A DNA stretch of 64,000 nucleotides from JAHDCJ01 sp039028895 (GCA_039028895.1 JBCCHF010000027.1:30257-94256), one strand, 5' to 3'; positions 52,157 through 61,551 are shown, counted from the stretch's first letter. Notes: generated from the letters alone by a model not told the origin. Made by a program: numbers and translations.

Positions 52157-53251
52157 ATGAGTAAAGTAATCCGGAAATTATTATATGTATTCCTGTGCAC
52201 AGGAATCAGTACGACAAGCTTTTGCCAAGACTGGGACTTTGATAACATGGTTCCAAATCCTGGTTTTGAGTATTGCCATTTTGTGCCTTCCTACTATACA
52301 GATAGCGGTATCAATTTTACAGATGCTGTCAAAAACTGGTTTGCCCCTAATAAAGCTTCTACTGACCTGCTCAGTACCAAGTTTAAAGGGTTGTACGGGA
52401 AAGAAGTTGGCGCTCATTCCGGTGAAAATATGGCAGGTATAAGTGTACCCGACACAGGGTGGGGCGAATACGTTGCTGTAGAACTGGCATGGCCAATGAC
52501 AGCCGGGCAAAAATACTACGTAGAATTTTGGGTAGCCATGGTCAAGTCATATTTACCGAAAGGTGTTCCTCAAAAAATGAGCCAGGGGTTTGGCCTATTA
52601 CTCGACTATGAACTTTATGAAGCAACAAATAAAAGGTTCCGAAAGCAACCTCAGGTCACACTTGGTGATGAAAGAGAGTTGAAGTATGGAGAGTGGATAA
52701 AAATTGCCGATACCATTGAAGCATCCAGCGCCTATACCCATTTATATATTGGCCAATTCGATAAACCGACCGGCATTAGACCTTTGAACGGGTATTTTTT
52801 TATCGATGATGTTAAAGTAAAGGATGTGCGCGACTTACCATCAGCTACCGAAACTGAGGCTTCAGCGAAGCAGCCTGAAAGTGAAACAATAAAAACCCTT
52901 GAATCTAAAGAACTTTTGGTTCTGGACAATGTTTATTTTGAAACTAGTTCTTCAACATTACGAATCAGTTCATACCCTCAGCTTGACGAGGTTGTTAAAT
53001 GGTTGTTAGCAAATCCTGATGTGACAATAAAAGTCAATGGTCATACAGACTCAGTAGGAAATGCTTACAGTAATCTTGCGCTTTCAAACCGTCGCGCAGA
53101 AGCCGTTATGCTATATTTTATTGCTAAGGGTGTTTCTGGAAAACGAATTGATGTTCAAGGGTTTGGAGAACTAAAGCCTATTAGCGACAACACTACCCAA
53201 GACGGCCGTCGAAAAAACCGCCGAGTCGAAATCGAGGTACTGGAAAAGTAG
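52157..53251 (+). CDS. OmpA-family outer-membrane or peptidoglycan-binding protein
   Basis: 364 residues. Signal peptide (LLYVFLCTGISTTSFCQ), an N-terminal jelly-roll-like domain (about 28-225; MVPNPGFEYCHFVPSYY, YVEFWVAMVKSYL, NGYFFIDDVKVKDV) of the type seen in Bacteroidota surface proteins, and a C-terminal OmpA domain (about 250-364) with VYFETSSSTLR, VNGHTDSVGNAYSNLALSNR and DGRRKNRRVEIEV, which binds peptidoglycan. It probably ties a surface layer to the cell wall. It is monocistronic. Confidence 0.92.
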   Translation: MSKVIRKLLYVFLCTGISTTSFCQDWDFDNMVPNPGFEYCHFVPSYYTDSGINFTDAVKNWFAPNKASTDLLSTKFKGLYGKEVGAHSGENMAGISVPDTGWGEYVAVELAWPMTAGQKYYVEFWVAMVKSYLPKGVPQKMSQGFGLLLDYELYEATNKRFRKQPQVTLGDERELKYGEWIKIADTIEASSAYTHLYIGQFDKPTGIRPLNGYFFIDDVKVKDVRDLPSATETEASAKQPESETIKTLESKELLVLDNVYFETSSSTLRISSYPQLDEVVKWLLANPDVTIKVNGHTDSVGNAYSNLALSNRRAEAVMLYFIAKGVSGKRIDVQGFGELKPISDNTTQDGRRKNRRVEIEVLEK

Positions 53252-53371
53252 GCCCAGGGATGGATTCTTATCCGAAAAATAGTATCTTTATTTACCAAAT
53301 ACAGTCGGAAAGTCAAGCTACACAAAAGCAGACGATCCACTTATTTATTATTCATAATTAATTTTTTTGCT

Positions 53372-53719
53372 ATGGCTATTATGATCACAGACGAATGCAT
53401 TAACTGCGGTGCTTGCGAACCCGAATGCCCAAATAATGCCATTTACGAAGGTGGAATTGAGTGGGCGATATCTGATGGAACCACTGTTTCGGGTAGTTAT
53501 GGGCTATTGGACGGAACCGAAGTTGATGCCGACGATATGTTAGAACCTATTGCTGATGATTTCTACTTTATCAGTCCGGATAAATGTACAGAATGCAAAG
53601 GTTTCCACGAAGAGCCACAATGTGCAGCAGTCTGCCCGGTAGATTGTTGTGTTCCCGACCCTGACCGGGAAGAGTCAGAAGATATATTGTTGGAGCGAAA
53701 GGACAAATTGCATTTGTAA
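53372..53719 (+). CDS. Dicluster 4Fe-4S ferredoxin (Alvin type)
   Basis: 115 residues. Cluster 1 ligands are Cys9, 12, 15, 19 (CINCGACEPEC). Cluster 2 ligands are Cys72, 75, 84, 88 (CTECKGFHEEPQCAAVC), the CX2CX8CX3C spacing of Allochromatium-type ferredoxins, which have very low potentials. About 50 acidic residues separate the motifs, longer than in the classic protein. It precedes the 2-oxoacid oxidoreductase genes and is its probable electron acceptor. A weak -7 (TATCTTTA, 53283-53290) lies 80 bp upstream. Confidence 0.93.
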   Translation: MAIMITDECINCGACEPECPNNAIYEGGIEWAISDGTTVSGSYGLLDGTEVDADDMLEPIADDFYFISPDKCTECKGFHEEPQCAAVCPVDCCVPDPDREESEDILLERKDKLHL

Positions 53720-53766
53720 GTAAATCATATTATTGCTCAGCCGTTAAAATAGGCTAGATTTTGTCA

Positions 53767-53797
53767 AAAGGCTCCAGACAGATGTTCGGGAGCCTTT
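53767..53797 (+). terminator. Hairpin between ferredoxin and korA
   Basis: AAAGGCTCC at 53767-53775 pairs with GGAGCCTTT at 53788-53796. No long T-run follows, so partial termination or mRNA processing between the ferredoxin and the oxidoreductase genes is more likely than full termination. Confidence 0.4.
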
Positions 53798-53844
53798 GCA
53801 GTATCTGGCAGTTAACTGAAAAGCAATTCGTAAGAAAATGAACT

Positions 53845-55692
53845 ATGCAGAAGACAACTGAAATCCGCGAGGAGATCACTATAAAATTTGCTGGAGATTC
53901 TGGTGATGGTATGCAACTTACCGGAAGTCTTTTTACCAGTAGTACAGCACTCACGGGAAGTGATTTAGCTACTTTCCCAGACTTTCCTGCCGAGATCAGA
54001 GCACCGGCTGGCACATTGGCGGGAGTATCCGGTTTCCAGCTCAATTTCGGAAGCAAACACATTTATACACCTGGTGATAAATATGATGTCCTGGTAGCCA
54101 TGAACGCTGCAGCCCTCAAAACTAACCTCTTTCATCTTAAAAAAGGAGGAACGGTTATCGTTAATGTTGATGGCTTTGATGGCAAGAACCTGCGACTTGC
54201 TAAATATGAGGATGGGGCAAATCCGCTTGAAGATGATACACTTGCCGGGCTTGATGTATACAAAATTTCAATTACCAAGTTAACCAGGGAAGGACTCAAG
54301 GAAAGCCCATTGGGCATGAAGGAAAAAGACCGCTGTAAGAATATGTTTGTTCTCGGTTTTTTGTTTTGGCGCTATGGTCGTGACCTGCAGGTAGCAATTG
54401 ACTTTCTCAATGAGAAGTTCAGTAAAAAACCAGATGTCTATGATGCTAACCTGACTATCCTCAAAGCGGGTTATCACTATGGAGAAACTACTGAAACATT
54501 TACGACAAAATATGATGTAGCTCCAGCTCCGCTGGAAAAAGGCACTTACAGGAGTATTATGGGCAATAACGCACTTGTTATTGGCCTTATTACGGCCTCC
54601 AGAAAAGCAGGACTGCCACTTTTTTATGGATCGTATCCAATCACACCGGCATCTGATATTTTACACGGTTTGTCTTCCTACAAAAATTATGGAGTAAAAA
54701 CCTTCCAGGCTGAGGATGAGATCGCAGCGGTTTGTTCTGCCCTGGGTGCTGCTTATGGGGGAAATCTCGCGGTAACAGGTACTTCGGGCCCTGGGTTGGC
54801 ATTGAAAGGGGAAGCAATCGGACTTGCAATGATCCTCGAATTACCAATGGTCATTTGTAATATCCAACGAGGTGGCCCGTCAACCGGACTGCCTACGAAG
54901 ACCGAGCAATCAGACCTCTTGCAGTCTGTCTATGGCCGAAATGGTGAATGTCCTATACCAGTCGTAGCCGCCAGTTCTCCTTCAGATTGCTTTTTCACAG
55001 CTATCGAAGCCTGTCGTATTGCATTACAGCATATGACGCCGGTTTTATTCCTGAGTGATGGGTATATCGCGAATGGAGCAGAACCCTGGAAATTCCCGAA
55101 AGCAGATGATATTCCTGAGATTATAGTGAATTTTGCCAAACCGAAAGAAGACGGTGAGCAATTTCTGCCTTATGAAAGAGATGAAAACCTTGTAAGACAA
55201 TGGGCCCTGCCAGGAATGGAAGGCCTAGCACACAGGATCGGTGGCCTCGAAAAAGAAGCGAATACAGGTAATGTATCCTACGATCCGGCAAACCATGAAT
55301 ATATGACCAAGGTGCGCCAAGCAAAAGTAAACAAGATCGCCAATTTTATTCCTGAGCAACAAATTGATTCCGGAGCAGAAGATGCCAATGTATTGATCCT
55401 TGGATGGGGCTCCACTTATGGAGTCATAAAAGCAACAGTTCGAGAACTCAACAAAGCGGGCAAAAAGGTGGCACATGCCCATTTGAGGCATATTGTACCG
55501 TTTCCGAATAATCTTGGAGATTTGCTTAATGCTTATGACAAAATCATTATTCCAGAAATCAATAATGGTCAGTTGTGCAAACTCATTAGAGATTCTTATT
55601 TGACCGAAGTGGTCCAGTATAACAAGATTCAAGGTATCCCGATTACACAAATGGAATTGGTCGATTTCGTAAATCAGGTTCTTGAATCATAA
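53845..55692 (+). CDS. korA: 2-oxoacid:ferredoxin oxidoreductase, fused gamma-alpha subunit
   Basis: 615 residues. Residues about 1-190 are the gamma domain (FAGDSGDGMQLTGSLF, PDFPAEIRAPAGTL), and about 210-615 the alpha pyrimidine-binding part (GNNALVIGLITASRKAGLPL, YPITPASDILHGLS, QAEDEIAAVCSALGAAYGG, TGTSGPGLALKGEAIGL). The fused layout is that of the 2-oxoglutarate (KGOR) type. It oxidises a 2-oxoacid with CoA to acyl-CoA and CO2 and reduces ferredoxin. It works with the beta subunit encoded 70 bp downstream. It may replace or supplement 2-oxoglutarate dehydrogenase in the TCA cycle. Confidence 0.93.
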   Translation: MQKTTEIREEITIKFAGDSGDGMQLTGSLFTSSTALTGSDLATFPDFPAEIRAPAGTLAGVSGFQLNFGSKHIYTPGDKYDVLVAMNAAALKTNLFHLKKGGTVIVNVDGFDGKNLRLAKYEDGANPLEDDTLAGLDVYKISITKLTREGLKESPLGMKEKDRCKNMFVLGFLFWRYGRDLQVAIDFLNEKFSKKPDVYDANLTILKAGYHYGETTETFTTKYDVAPAPLEKGTYRSIMGNNALVIGLITASRKAGLPLFYGSYPITPASDILHGLSSYKNYGVKTFQAEDEIAAVCSALGAAYGGNLAVTGTSGPGLALKGEAIGLAMILELPMVICNIQRGGPSTGLPTKTEQSDLLQSVYGRNGECPIPVVAASSPSDCFFTAIEACRIALQHMTPVLFLSDGYIANGAEPWKFPKADDIPEIIVNFAKPKEDGEQFLPYERDENLVRQWALPGMEGLAHRIGGLEKEANTGNVSYDPANHEYMTKVRQAKVNKIANFIPEQQIDSGAEDANVLILGWGSTYGVIKATVRELNKAGKKVAHAHLRHIVPFPNNLGDLLNAYDKIIIPEINNGQLCKLIRDSYLTEVVQYNKIQGIPITQMELVDFVNQVLES

Positions 55693-55762
55693 AGCCTTCA
55701 TTAAATTTTGAAGGTCGATCTCATTTTCAGAAGATCGCAATCGAAAAGTTAAATTTTAGATT

Positions 55763-56803
55763 ATGTCAACGAATAATGGAAACGGAACAGTAAAGCTAAG
55801 AGCGAAAGACTTCGCCACTGATCAGGATGTGAGATGGTGCCCCGGTTGTGGAGATTATTCGATACTGAAACAAGTGCAGTCAGTAATGGCTGAATTAGGG
55901 CTTAATAAAGATGAAGTCGCTGTAATTTCGGGAATTGGATGTTCTTCAAGGTTTCCCTATTACATGGAAACTTATGGCATGCATTCGATTCATGGTCGTG
56001 CCCCTGCTATTGCTTCAGGTTTGAAATTGGCCAATCCCGATCTTGATATCTGGATGATAACTGGAGATGGCGACGGCCTCTCGATAGGAGGTAACCACCT
56101 GATCCATATCTGCCGAAGAAATTTCGATATCAATATTCTGTTGTTCAATAACCAGATTTATGGTTTGACAAAAGGACAATATTCACCTACTTCCGAAATC
56201 AACAAAAAGACAAAGTCCACTCCAATGGGCTCAATCGATCACCCGATCAATCCTTTGGCTTTGGTAGCCGGTGCTGATGCTTCCTTTATTGCCAGGTCAA
56301 TGGATCGCGACCCAAAACATCTGAAAACCATGTTGCATCGTAGTCATGGACATAAAGGCACCTCTTTTGTCGAGATCTACCAAAATTGTAACATTTTCAA
56401 TGATGGTGCTTTCTTCGCCTTTACAGATAAGGCGACCAAACCGATGAACTGCCTGTTCCTTGAGCATGATCAGCCACTGGTTTTTGGTGAAAATGGGAAC
56501 AAAGGTATTAAAATGGATGGCCTGAGACCTATGGTTGTCGATCTGAACACCGGAGACTTTACCACTGATGACCTATGGATCCATGACGAAAGAGATGTGT
56601 TTAAAGCCATGTTGCTGACACGATTTTTTGAAGACCCAAGAGAAGAAGGGGCATTGCCAAGACCGTTTGGGGTAATTTATGCCAAAGAGAGAGCAACGTA
56701 TGAAGATGGAATGTTTAACCAGCTTGATGAAGCAAGAGTAACCAAAGGTGATGGAAACCTTGACGCTTTGATAGCCGGACCACAAACCTGGGAAATTTCA
56801 TAA
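55763..56803 (+). CDS. korB: 2-oxoacid:ferredoxin oxidoreductase, beta subunit
   Basis: 346 residues. Cys26, Cys29 and Cys60 (WCPGCGDY, GIGCSSR) are cluster ligands, and the thiamine diphosphate motif runs from GDGDGLSIGGNHL to LLFNNQIYGLTKGQYSPTS. RVP-free beta subunits like this carry one 4Fe-4S cluster bound by these and a later Cys (YQNCNIF). It forms the heterodimer with KorA. Substrate preference (2-oxoglutarate over pyruvate) is inferred from subunit layout. Confidence 0.93.
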   Translation: MSTNNGNGTVKLRAKDFATDQDVRWCPGCGDYSILKQVQSVMAELGLNKDEVAVISGIGCSSRFPYYMETYGMHSIHGRAPAIASGLKLANPDLDIWMITGDGDGLSIGGNHLIHICRRNFDINILLFNNQIYGLTKGQYSPTSEINKKTKSTPMGSIDHPINPLALVAGADASFIARSMDRDPKHLKTMLHRSHGHKGTSFVEIYQNCNIFNDGAFFAFTDKATKPMNCLFLEHDQPLVFGENGNKGIKMDGLRPMVVDLNTGDFTTDDLWIHDERDVFKAMLLTRFFEDPREEGALPRPFGVIYAKERATYEDGMFNQLDEARVTKGDGNLDALIAGPQTWEIS

Positions 56804-56849
56804 AACCCCAGAATAATCAATCCGAAATGATCAACTCCAAATATTCGCT

Positions 56850-58199
56850 ATGTCCAATCACGTTATCGCCATTTTTGGAGGCGCCGTTTCTGGAGCAGAA
56901 GCTGCAGCCCAACTGTCAGAAAGAGGATTTCAAGTCATTGTATTCGAACAAAATGCTTTGCCTTACGGAAAAATTGAGGATGGATTGCCCAAGTGGCATG
57001 TGAGGTTGAGAGACAAGGAAGAAGGCAGGATCAATGAAAAGATGATGCATCCTAATGTTACCTATGTCCCAAATGTAAAGTTGGGTGAGGATGTTGTTTT
57101 GGAAGATGTGGCCAATAATTGGGGGTTCAGCGCAGTATTACTGGCTACAGGAGCCTGGAAAGACAGACCACTACCAGTGGAAGGCGTAGATGAATATATA
57201 AATAAAGGCCTCTATTATCAAAACCCGTTTATCTATTGGTTCAACCACTACCATGAACCTGATTATGATGGGCAACAATACGAGATTCATGACGATGCGA
57301 TCGTCGTGGGTGGAGGGTTGGCGTCAATTGATATTGTGAAAGCATTGATGATGCTGTCTGTTAAGGAAAAGCTTCATGAACGCGGTATTAATACGAATGT
57401 CCTTGAACTGGATCGTGGCATCGTAAAGTATTTAGAGAAAAAAGAGATCAGGTTCGAAGATCTAGGCATCAAAGGCTGTACACTGTACTATCGCCGCCGC
57501 ATCAAAGACATGCCTTTGTCGCCGATGGATAAAAGCACTCCCGAGAAATTAGCGAAAGCCCATGAGGTCCAGGAAAAGATTCTCAATTTTGCCGCTTCAA
57601 AATTTCTGTTCAAAGTGGCGCCCCTTCACGTCCCAGTAGGAAAGATCGTTGAAAATGATCGATTAGCAGGTTTAGTCTTTCAGGAAACAAAGATAGAAGA
57701 TGGCAAAGTAAAAGCTATTGAAGGCTCGGAAAAGGAGGTTCGTTCCCCATTGGTGATTTCCTCTATTGGCAGTTTGCCCGAGCCCATTCCAGGTATTCCA
57801 ATGGAATGGAATATGTTTGTAATTGATGACGAGAAATACTGCCAGGTAGAAGGCTATGATAATGTTTTTGCACTTGGAAATGCCGTTACCGGAAGAGGGA
57901 ATATCAAGGAGTCTCGAAATCACGGGAAAGATATTTCGGAAGCCATAATCGATCGATATCTCTATGACCAGCAAGGTTTGATGGAAGAAGCGCATCGCAA
58001 CAAGGAATCTGTCATCGCTGAAGAAGTGGCAGCTATCGCTGAAAAACTGGAAGCACTTCCCGCCGCTGATAGTACGAAGGTTGCTGAATTATACGAGCGT
58101 GTAGCTATGCTGCAAAAGGGAAGAGGCTATACTGGCAATTTTGAAGATTGGGTCAGGCAGCATTTGCCAAAACGACTTGAGGATATTGTCGGTCATTAA
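56850..58199 (+). CDS. Ferredoxin-NADP reductase-like flavoprotein (adrenodoxin-reductase type)
   Basis: 449 residues. The FAD site is FGGAVSGAEAAAQLSERGFQ (degenerate GxGxxG), ATGAWKDRPLPVEG closes the FAD lobe, a second nucleotide site VVGGGLASIDIVKALM binds NAD(P)H, and the C-terminal FAD block is FALGNAVTGRGNIKESRNHG. Relatives move electrons between NADPH and ferredoxin. Location after ferredoxin and korAB, with a 46-bp gap, suggests it recycles the ferredoxin reduced by KorAB. Its stop codon overlaps the convergent hydrolase by four bases. The C-terminal 70 residues are helical and of no known role. Confidence 0.87.
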   Translation: MSNHVIAIFGGAVSGAEAAAQLSERGFQVIVFEQNALPYGKIEDGLPKWHVRLRDKEEGRINEKMMHPNVTYVPNVKLGEDVVLEDVANNWGFSAVLLATGAWKDRPLPVEGVDEYINKGLYYQNPFIYWFNHYHEPDYDGQQYEIHDDAIVVGGGLASIDIVKALMMLSVKEKLHERGINTNVLELDRGIVKYLEKKEIRFEDLGIKGCTLYYRRRIKDMPLSPMDKSTPEKLAKAHEVQEKILNFAASKFLFKVAPLHVPVGKIVENDRLAGLVFQETKIEDGKVKAIEGSEKEVRSPLVISSIGSLPEPIPGIPMEWNMFVIDDEKYCQVEGYDNVFALGNAVTGRGNIKESRNHGKDISEAIIDRYLYDQQGLMEEAHRNKESVIAEEVAAIAEKLEALPAADSTKVAELYERVAMLQKGRGYTGNFEDWVRQHLPKRLEDIVGH

Positions 58200-58855
58200 G
58201 CATCAAGCCATTCACCGACTCTTGCGGCCAGTTTTTTGATCACCTCCTCCTGGGTGACTCCGCTGCGCTTTAACATCTTAAATGAATGGTCAGCGCCATC
58301 GTACATCTCGAGAGTGGCGAGGTCCAGTCCTTTGCATACCGGTTCGATTAATTCTGGTAAAGCCAAGGTGTCTCTGGTTCCCTGCAAAAAGAGCATGGGT
58401 ATTTGCACATCATTCAAATGAGCAGCACGATCTGTCCCTGGTTTGCCAGTAGCATGGAGTGGAAATCCGAAAAATATGAGTCCTTTGATATGGTCCAGTG
58501 ATTCGCTGGCAGCCAGTTGGGAATTCATTCTGCCACCGAAAGATTTTCCGCCAAGGTAGATCGGTAAACCATTAGCCTGCTTGTTTGCAGTAGCTAAAGC
58601 GGCTCTGATAGCGGCGTGTGCAACCTTGGGACTATCTGGTCTGCGTTTTCCCGATTCCATGTAAATGAAATTAAAGCGAAGGGTCCCAATGCCTTGCTCA
58701 CTAAGATCAGTAGCTAACTGTTGCATAAAAGGATGATCCATGCCAGCACCGGCACCATGTGCCAATACCAGTAAAGCTTTGGCTTTCGCCGGAATGTGAA
58801 GCCAACCGGAAGTAGTGGTCTGTTTTTCCGGAATCTGGATAACTATTTTTTTCAT
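58196..58855 (-). CDS. Alpha/beta hydrolase (KAN/TEX30-like dienelactone-hydrolase family)
   Basis: 219 residues, cytoplasmic. LVLAHGAGAGMDHPFM is the oxyanion-hole region, GGKSFGGRMNSQLA the nucleophile elbow with Ser in GKSFGG, GTRDTLALPE the Asp region, and GADHSFK the catalytic His. The triad is complete. The family is widespread and mostly uncharacterised; the substrate is unknown. It is monocistronic and convergent with the flavoprotein. Confidence 0.88.
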   Translation of the reverse strand: MKKIVIQIPEKQTTTSGWLHIPAKAKALLVLAHGAGAGMDHPFMQQLATDLSEQGIGTLRFNFIYMESGKRRPDSPKVAHAAIRAALATANKQANGLPIYLGGKSFGGRMNSQLAASESLDHIKGLIFFGFPLHATGKPGTDRAAHLNDVQIPMLFLQGTRDTLALPELIEPVCKGLDLATLEMYDGADHSFKMLKRSGVTQEEVIKKLAARVGEWLDA

Positions 58856-58977
58856 TTCGATGGTATTCTAATGCTTGTCATTCATTGGACTGCAAAATAC
58901 AGATCATTAATTTAAAGGAATTCTATTCAAAGCATGTTAATCCTGTCAAAATATATATTTTTTGCAGCTGCCTCTGT

Positions 58978-58985
58978 TATTTTTG
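58978..58985 (+). promoter_or_regulatory. -7 element TATTTTTG for the metal-binding lipoprotein
   Basis: An exact TAnnTTTG, 23 bp before ATG 59008. A TTTG at 58961-58964 is too near for a standard -33. Confidence 0.5.
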
Positions 58986-59007
58986 CACTCGATTACAAAA
59001 AAAAGTG

Positions 59008-59277
59008 ATGAAATCAATAAAGTCTTTGTTCTTCGTTGTGCTAATAATTACAATTGCTTCTTTTGCTGTATCATGCGGGCATTCCAATGCTAACCAAAGA
59101 ACTGACATTGAGCTGGATGAAACTGGTCACGGGGATACCAAAGAATACACCTCGGCATATATTTGTCCGATGCATTGTGCAGGTAGTGGTAATGAGGAGG
59201 CGGGGAAATGCCCGGTTTGCAAGATGAAATTAGTAACCAAGGAAAAACATGATAGCCGGGAGCACAAGCACTTATAA
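59008..59277 (+). CDS. Small lipoprotein with a heavy-metal-binding (HMBD) motif
   Basis: 89 residues from ATG 59008. Lipoprotein signal MKSIKSLFFVVLIITIASFA followed by VSCGHS (lipobox Cys). The mature part contains YICPMHCAGSGNEEAGKCPVCKMKLV, given here by its ends YICPMH and CPVCKMKL, the HMBD motif found in CusB/SilB adaptor proteins and Cu/Zn ATPases, and a His-rich tail (HDSREHKHL). It probably binds Cu or Zn in the periplasm. No efflux genes adjoin it. Confidence 0.88.
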   Translation: MKSIKSLFFVVLIITIASFAVSCGHSNANQRTDIELDETGHGDTKEYTSAYICPMHCAGSGNEEAGKCPVCKMKLVTKEKHDSREHKHL

Positions 59278-59344
59278 GCAATTATTTAGTGACTGATATC
59301 CAGTTTGTTATTTGGTTTTGTCATGCCTGCAATTGACAATGAAG

Positions 59345-60892
59345 TTATTTCTTCTTTAGGTTATAGACCAGTCCAAGGTTCAAATTCGCCACCGAAAAGC
59401 TGTGTCCAAAACCATGAAATTCTGACTGGAAAGCAAAAGATTGTTTCAGGGCCATATTCAACCGGATTTCGGTTCTGTTAAACACAGCATATCCGACATG
59501 TGGATTAATGAAAATTCCACCAAGAACATTTGGAAATATATGGCGGTCTAATGGATCTCCAAAATTTTGTACCATTCCTGCCTGGTTAAGACTCCTGCCT
59601 TCCTGGTTAACAAAAAACAGCACGCTAAAGCCAAGGTCAGCACCAAGATGCCATCTTCCAAATCGCTGACCATAACCAACAGACAGTGGAAGTGAAATCA
59701 TCGAATATGAATTGTGGTGTAATACTGTTCGGGTAACAATCGCTTCCTGTTCGACAACTCCTAGTATCGGGATCATTTGGCCTTGTCCATTATCCTGAAA
59801 ACCGACAATTGCATCCGAGACTTCAACCATTGAATCCCGTTGTGCACTATAATCGAAGCGACTTTTGATATTGTCATAATGAATGCCAGTTCCAAACCTC
59901 AACCCATTATTCAAAGTCCAGGTACCTGAGAGATAGCCGGAATATCCTAAATCTATTTTGGTTGAAGCTTTTAATTGATCGAACACGGCCTGGTTTTCAG
60001 ATTTAAATTTGAACCGCTGGAGCATTAAGTTACTACCAATGCCAAAGCTTATTTCATTAGGCCAGATTGTCGCTTTTGAGCCTGATGTTTCTTGAACAGG
60101 AATCGAAATTTTATACATGTTTTCTGCATCGAGGTCGTACCAAAGGTCAAGACTTTGTGGGAAAGAAGGGATTGATCTGGTATCCAAAATGGTTTTACTT
60201 CCGACTATTTCAGAATCGAGAACAACCTGAGGAACTTCCCCCGGGATATCCTCCAGGGCGCCGACAATTTCGCTTCCTTTGAAATCATGCTGATCCATCA
60301 ACGAAACATCTAACTCATCCGGTGCATTTGAGATTTCACCGAATGGTAACGCATTAAAAGAAGATTCCGCCATCCCTATTTCATTTGATGGATCGGATAT
60401 TTGCCTGGGCAATCTGTCGTTTATGACGTGGGTTAACTGGTTGCCAGGTCGGGGCAAAATAGGGTTTTCGGAGAGCCGAGCTTCATCTTTGAGAGCCTCT
60501 TCATGCTGTTTCTCGTATTCCGAAAGGAAAAGTAAGTCGTTATTAATGTTTTCTTTGGCTAGCGTATTCTCAATCGCAGTTTCGGGATCAGTTACTGGTG
60601 TGATTTTATCGGGAGATTTAATGTTTTCAGTAGGAGAAGTTGTTTCCGACAAAACTTCATGCGCACCATTCAAGGAAGCATTATTGACATTAAATATAAA
60701 ATAGGCAGCAACTCCGACGACCAATAAAAAGACAAAGGATTTAAATTTTCGTAAAAAGACCCATAGTTTCTTGTTTTCGTTTTTCTGATCTAATTCAAGG
60801 TTTACACTATTCCAAATCTTATCCGGATCTACGCCTTCCATTGAGGTGTAGCTCTCGAATTTCTTTTTGAAAATATCTTCAAATTTACTCAT
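59345..60892 (-). CDS. Anti-sigma-like membrane protein fused to an outer-membrane-type beta-barrel domain
   Basis: 515 residues. The N-terminal 45 residues are cytoplasmic-type helices (FEDIFKKKFESYTSMEGVDP), then a membrane helix at about 50-68 (FVFLLVVGVAAYFIF), a long low-complexity periplasmic linker to about 270, and a C-terminal domain (about 275-515) with alternating amphipathic strands (FGIGSNLMLQRFKF, LRFGTGIHY, HLGADLGFSVLFF) like small Bacteroidota porins, ending NLGLVYNLKKK. It lies 21 bp after a sigma factor gene and is its likely regulator. An inner-membrane anchor and a barrel-type end in one chain is odd topology. Confidence 0.8.
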   Translation of the reverse strand: MSKFEDIFKKKFESYTSMEGVDPDKIWNSVNLELDQKNENKKLWVFLRKFKSFVFLLVVGVAAYFIFNVNNASLNGAHEVLSETTSPTENIKSPDKITPVTDPETAIENTLAKENINNDLLFLSEYEKQHEEALKDEARLSENPILPRPGNQLTHVINDRLPRQISDPSNEIGMAESSFNALPFGEISNAPDELDVSLMDQHDFKGSEIVGALEDIPGEVPQVVLDSEIVGSKTILDTRSIPSFPQSLDLWYDLDAENMYKISIPVQETSGSKATIWPNEISFGIGSNLMLQRFKFKSENQAVFDQLKASTKIDLGYSGYLSGTWTLNNGLRFGTGIHYDNIKSRFDYSAQRDSMVEVSDAIVGFQDNGQGQMIPILGVVEQEAIVTRTVLHHNSYSMISLPLSVGYGQRFGRWHLGADLGFSVLFFVNQEGRSLNQAGMVQNFGDPLDRHIFPNVLGGIFINPHVGYAVFNRTEIRLNMALKQSFAFQSEFHGFGHSFSVANLNLGLVYNLKKK

Positions 60893-60913
60893 GGCATTGG
60901 ATTCACTGGGGAG

Positions 60914-61474
60914 TTAAACAAGTATCATAAAACTATTTTTTATCGCATTCAGTCGGTCTACATTTCCTGCTATCCATTTTCTTGCTCTACTCAGTCTCTT
61001 ACGGGAGAGGCTTTCACTAATTTTTAATTTCAAGCTGATTTCCTTGTGGGAAAAGCCGTCAATTAAATTGAGGTTAAACACTTCAAAATATTCAATTGGC
61101 ATTTCCTTGAGGAATATCAATATGTCTTCAGCACTTAGGTCATGTAAGATTTCCGGTTCAATGGTTTTATCATGGTAGTCGTTAATAAACTCTGTAATTG
61201 GTACTCTTTTTACTTTGTGATTCACTTTTATTGAACAGTTGATTGCGATCCTTGTGGACCAGGTTTTGAAATTCCCTTTTGATGCATCAAATGAATGGAT
61301 ATTCTTGAATATCTGGATAAAGGTATCTTGCAAGACGTCGTTGATATCAGACAAATTAATCAGGTACCTTTTACAAACTGCAGCCAGGTAAGGCAGCAAA
61401 AGGTTGTAAAGATCCTTTTGCGCTTCCCGGTCATTACCTATACATCGCTGGATAAGCTCAATTTGTATTTTCAT
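60914..61474 (-). CDS. ECF-type sigma factor
   Basis: 186 residues from ATG 61474; ATG 61495 is an alternative seven codons upstream. Region 2 is DREAQKDLYNLLLPYLAAVC then INDVLQDTFIQIFKNIHSFD; region 4 is YFEVFNLNLIDGFSHKEISLK and SESLSRKRLSRARKWI. The downstream gene encodes the membrane anti-sigma-like barrel fusion. The targets are unknown; the repeat lipoprotein upstream (ending at 61552) is a candidate. Confidence 0.9.
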   Translation of the reverse strand: MKIQIELIQRCIGNDREAQKDLYNLLLPYLAAVCKRYLINLSDINDVLQDTFIQIFKNIHSFDASKGNFKTWSTRIAINCSIKVNHKVKRVPITEFINDYHDKTIEPEILHDLSAEDILIFLKEMPIEYFEVFNLNLIDGFSHKEISLKLKISESLSRKRLSRARKWIAGNVDRLNAIKNSFMILV

Positions 61475-61551
61475 TTTAAATAGTTTTCCGGACATCCATT
61501 TCTGAATGCCCGGAAGGTGCTTACGTTTTTACTTCAATTCTTGATCATTAA

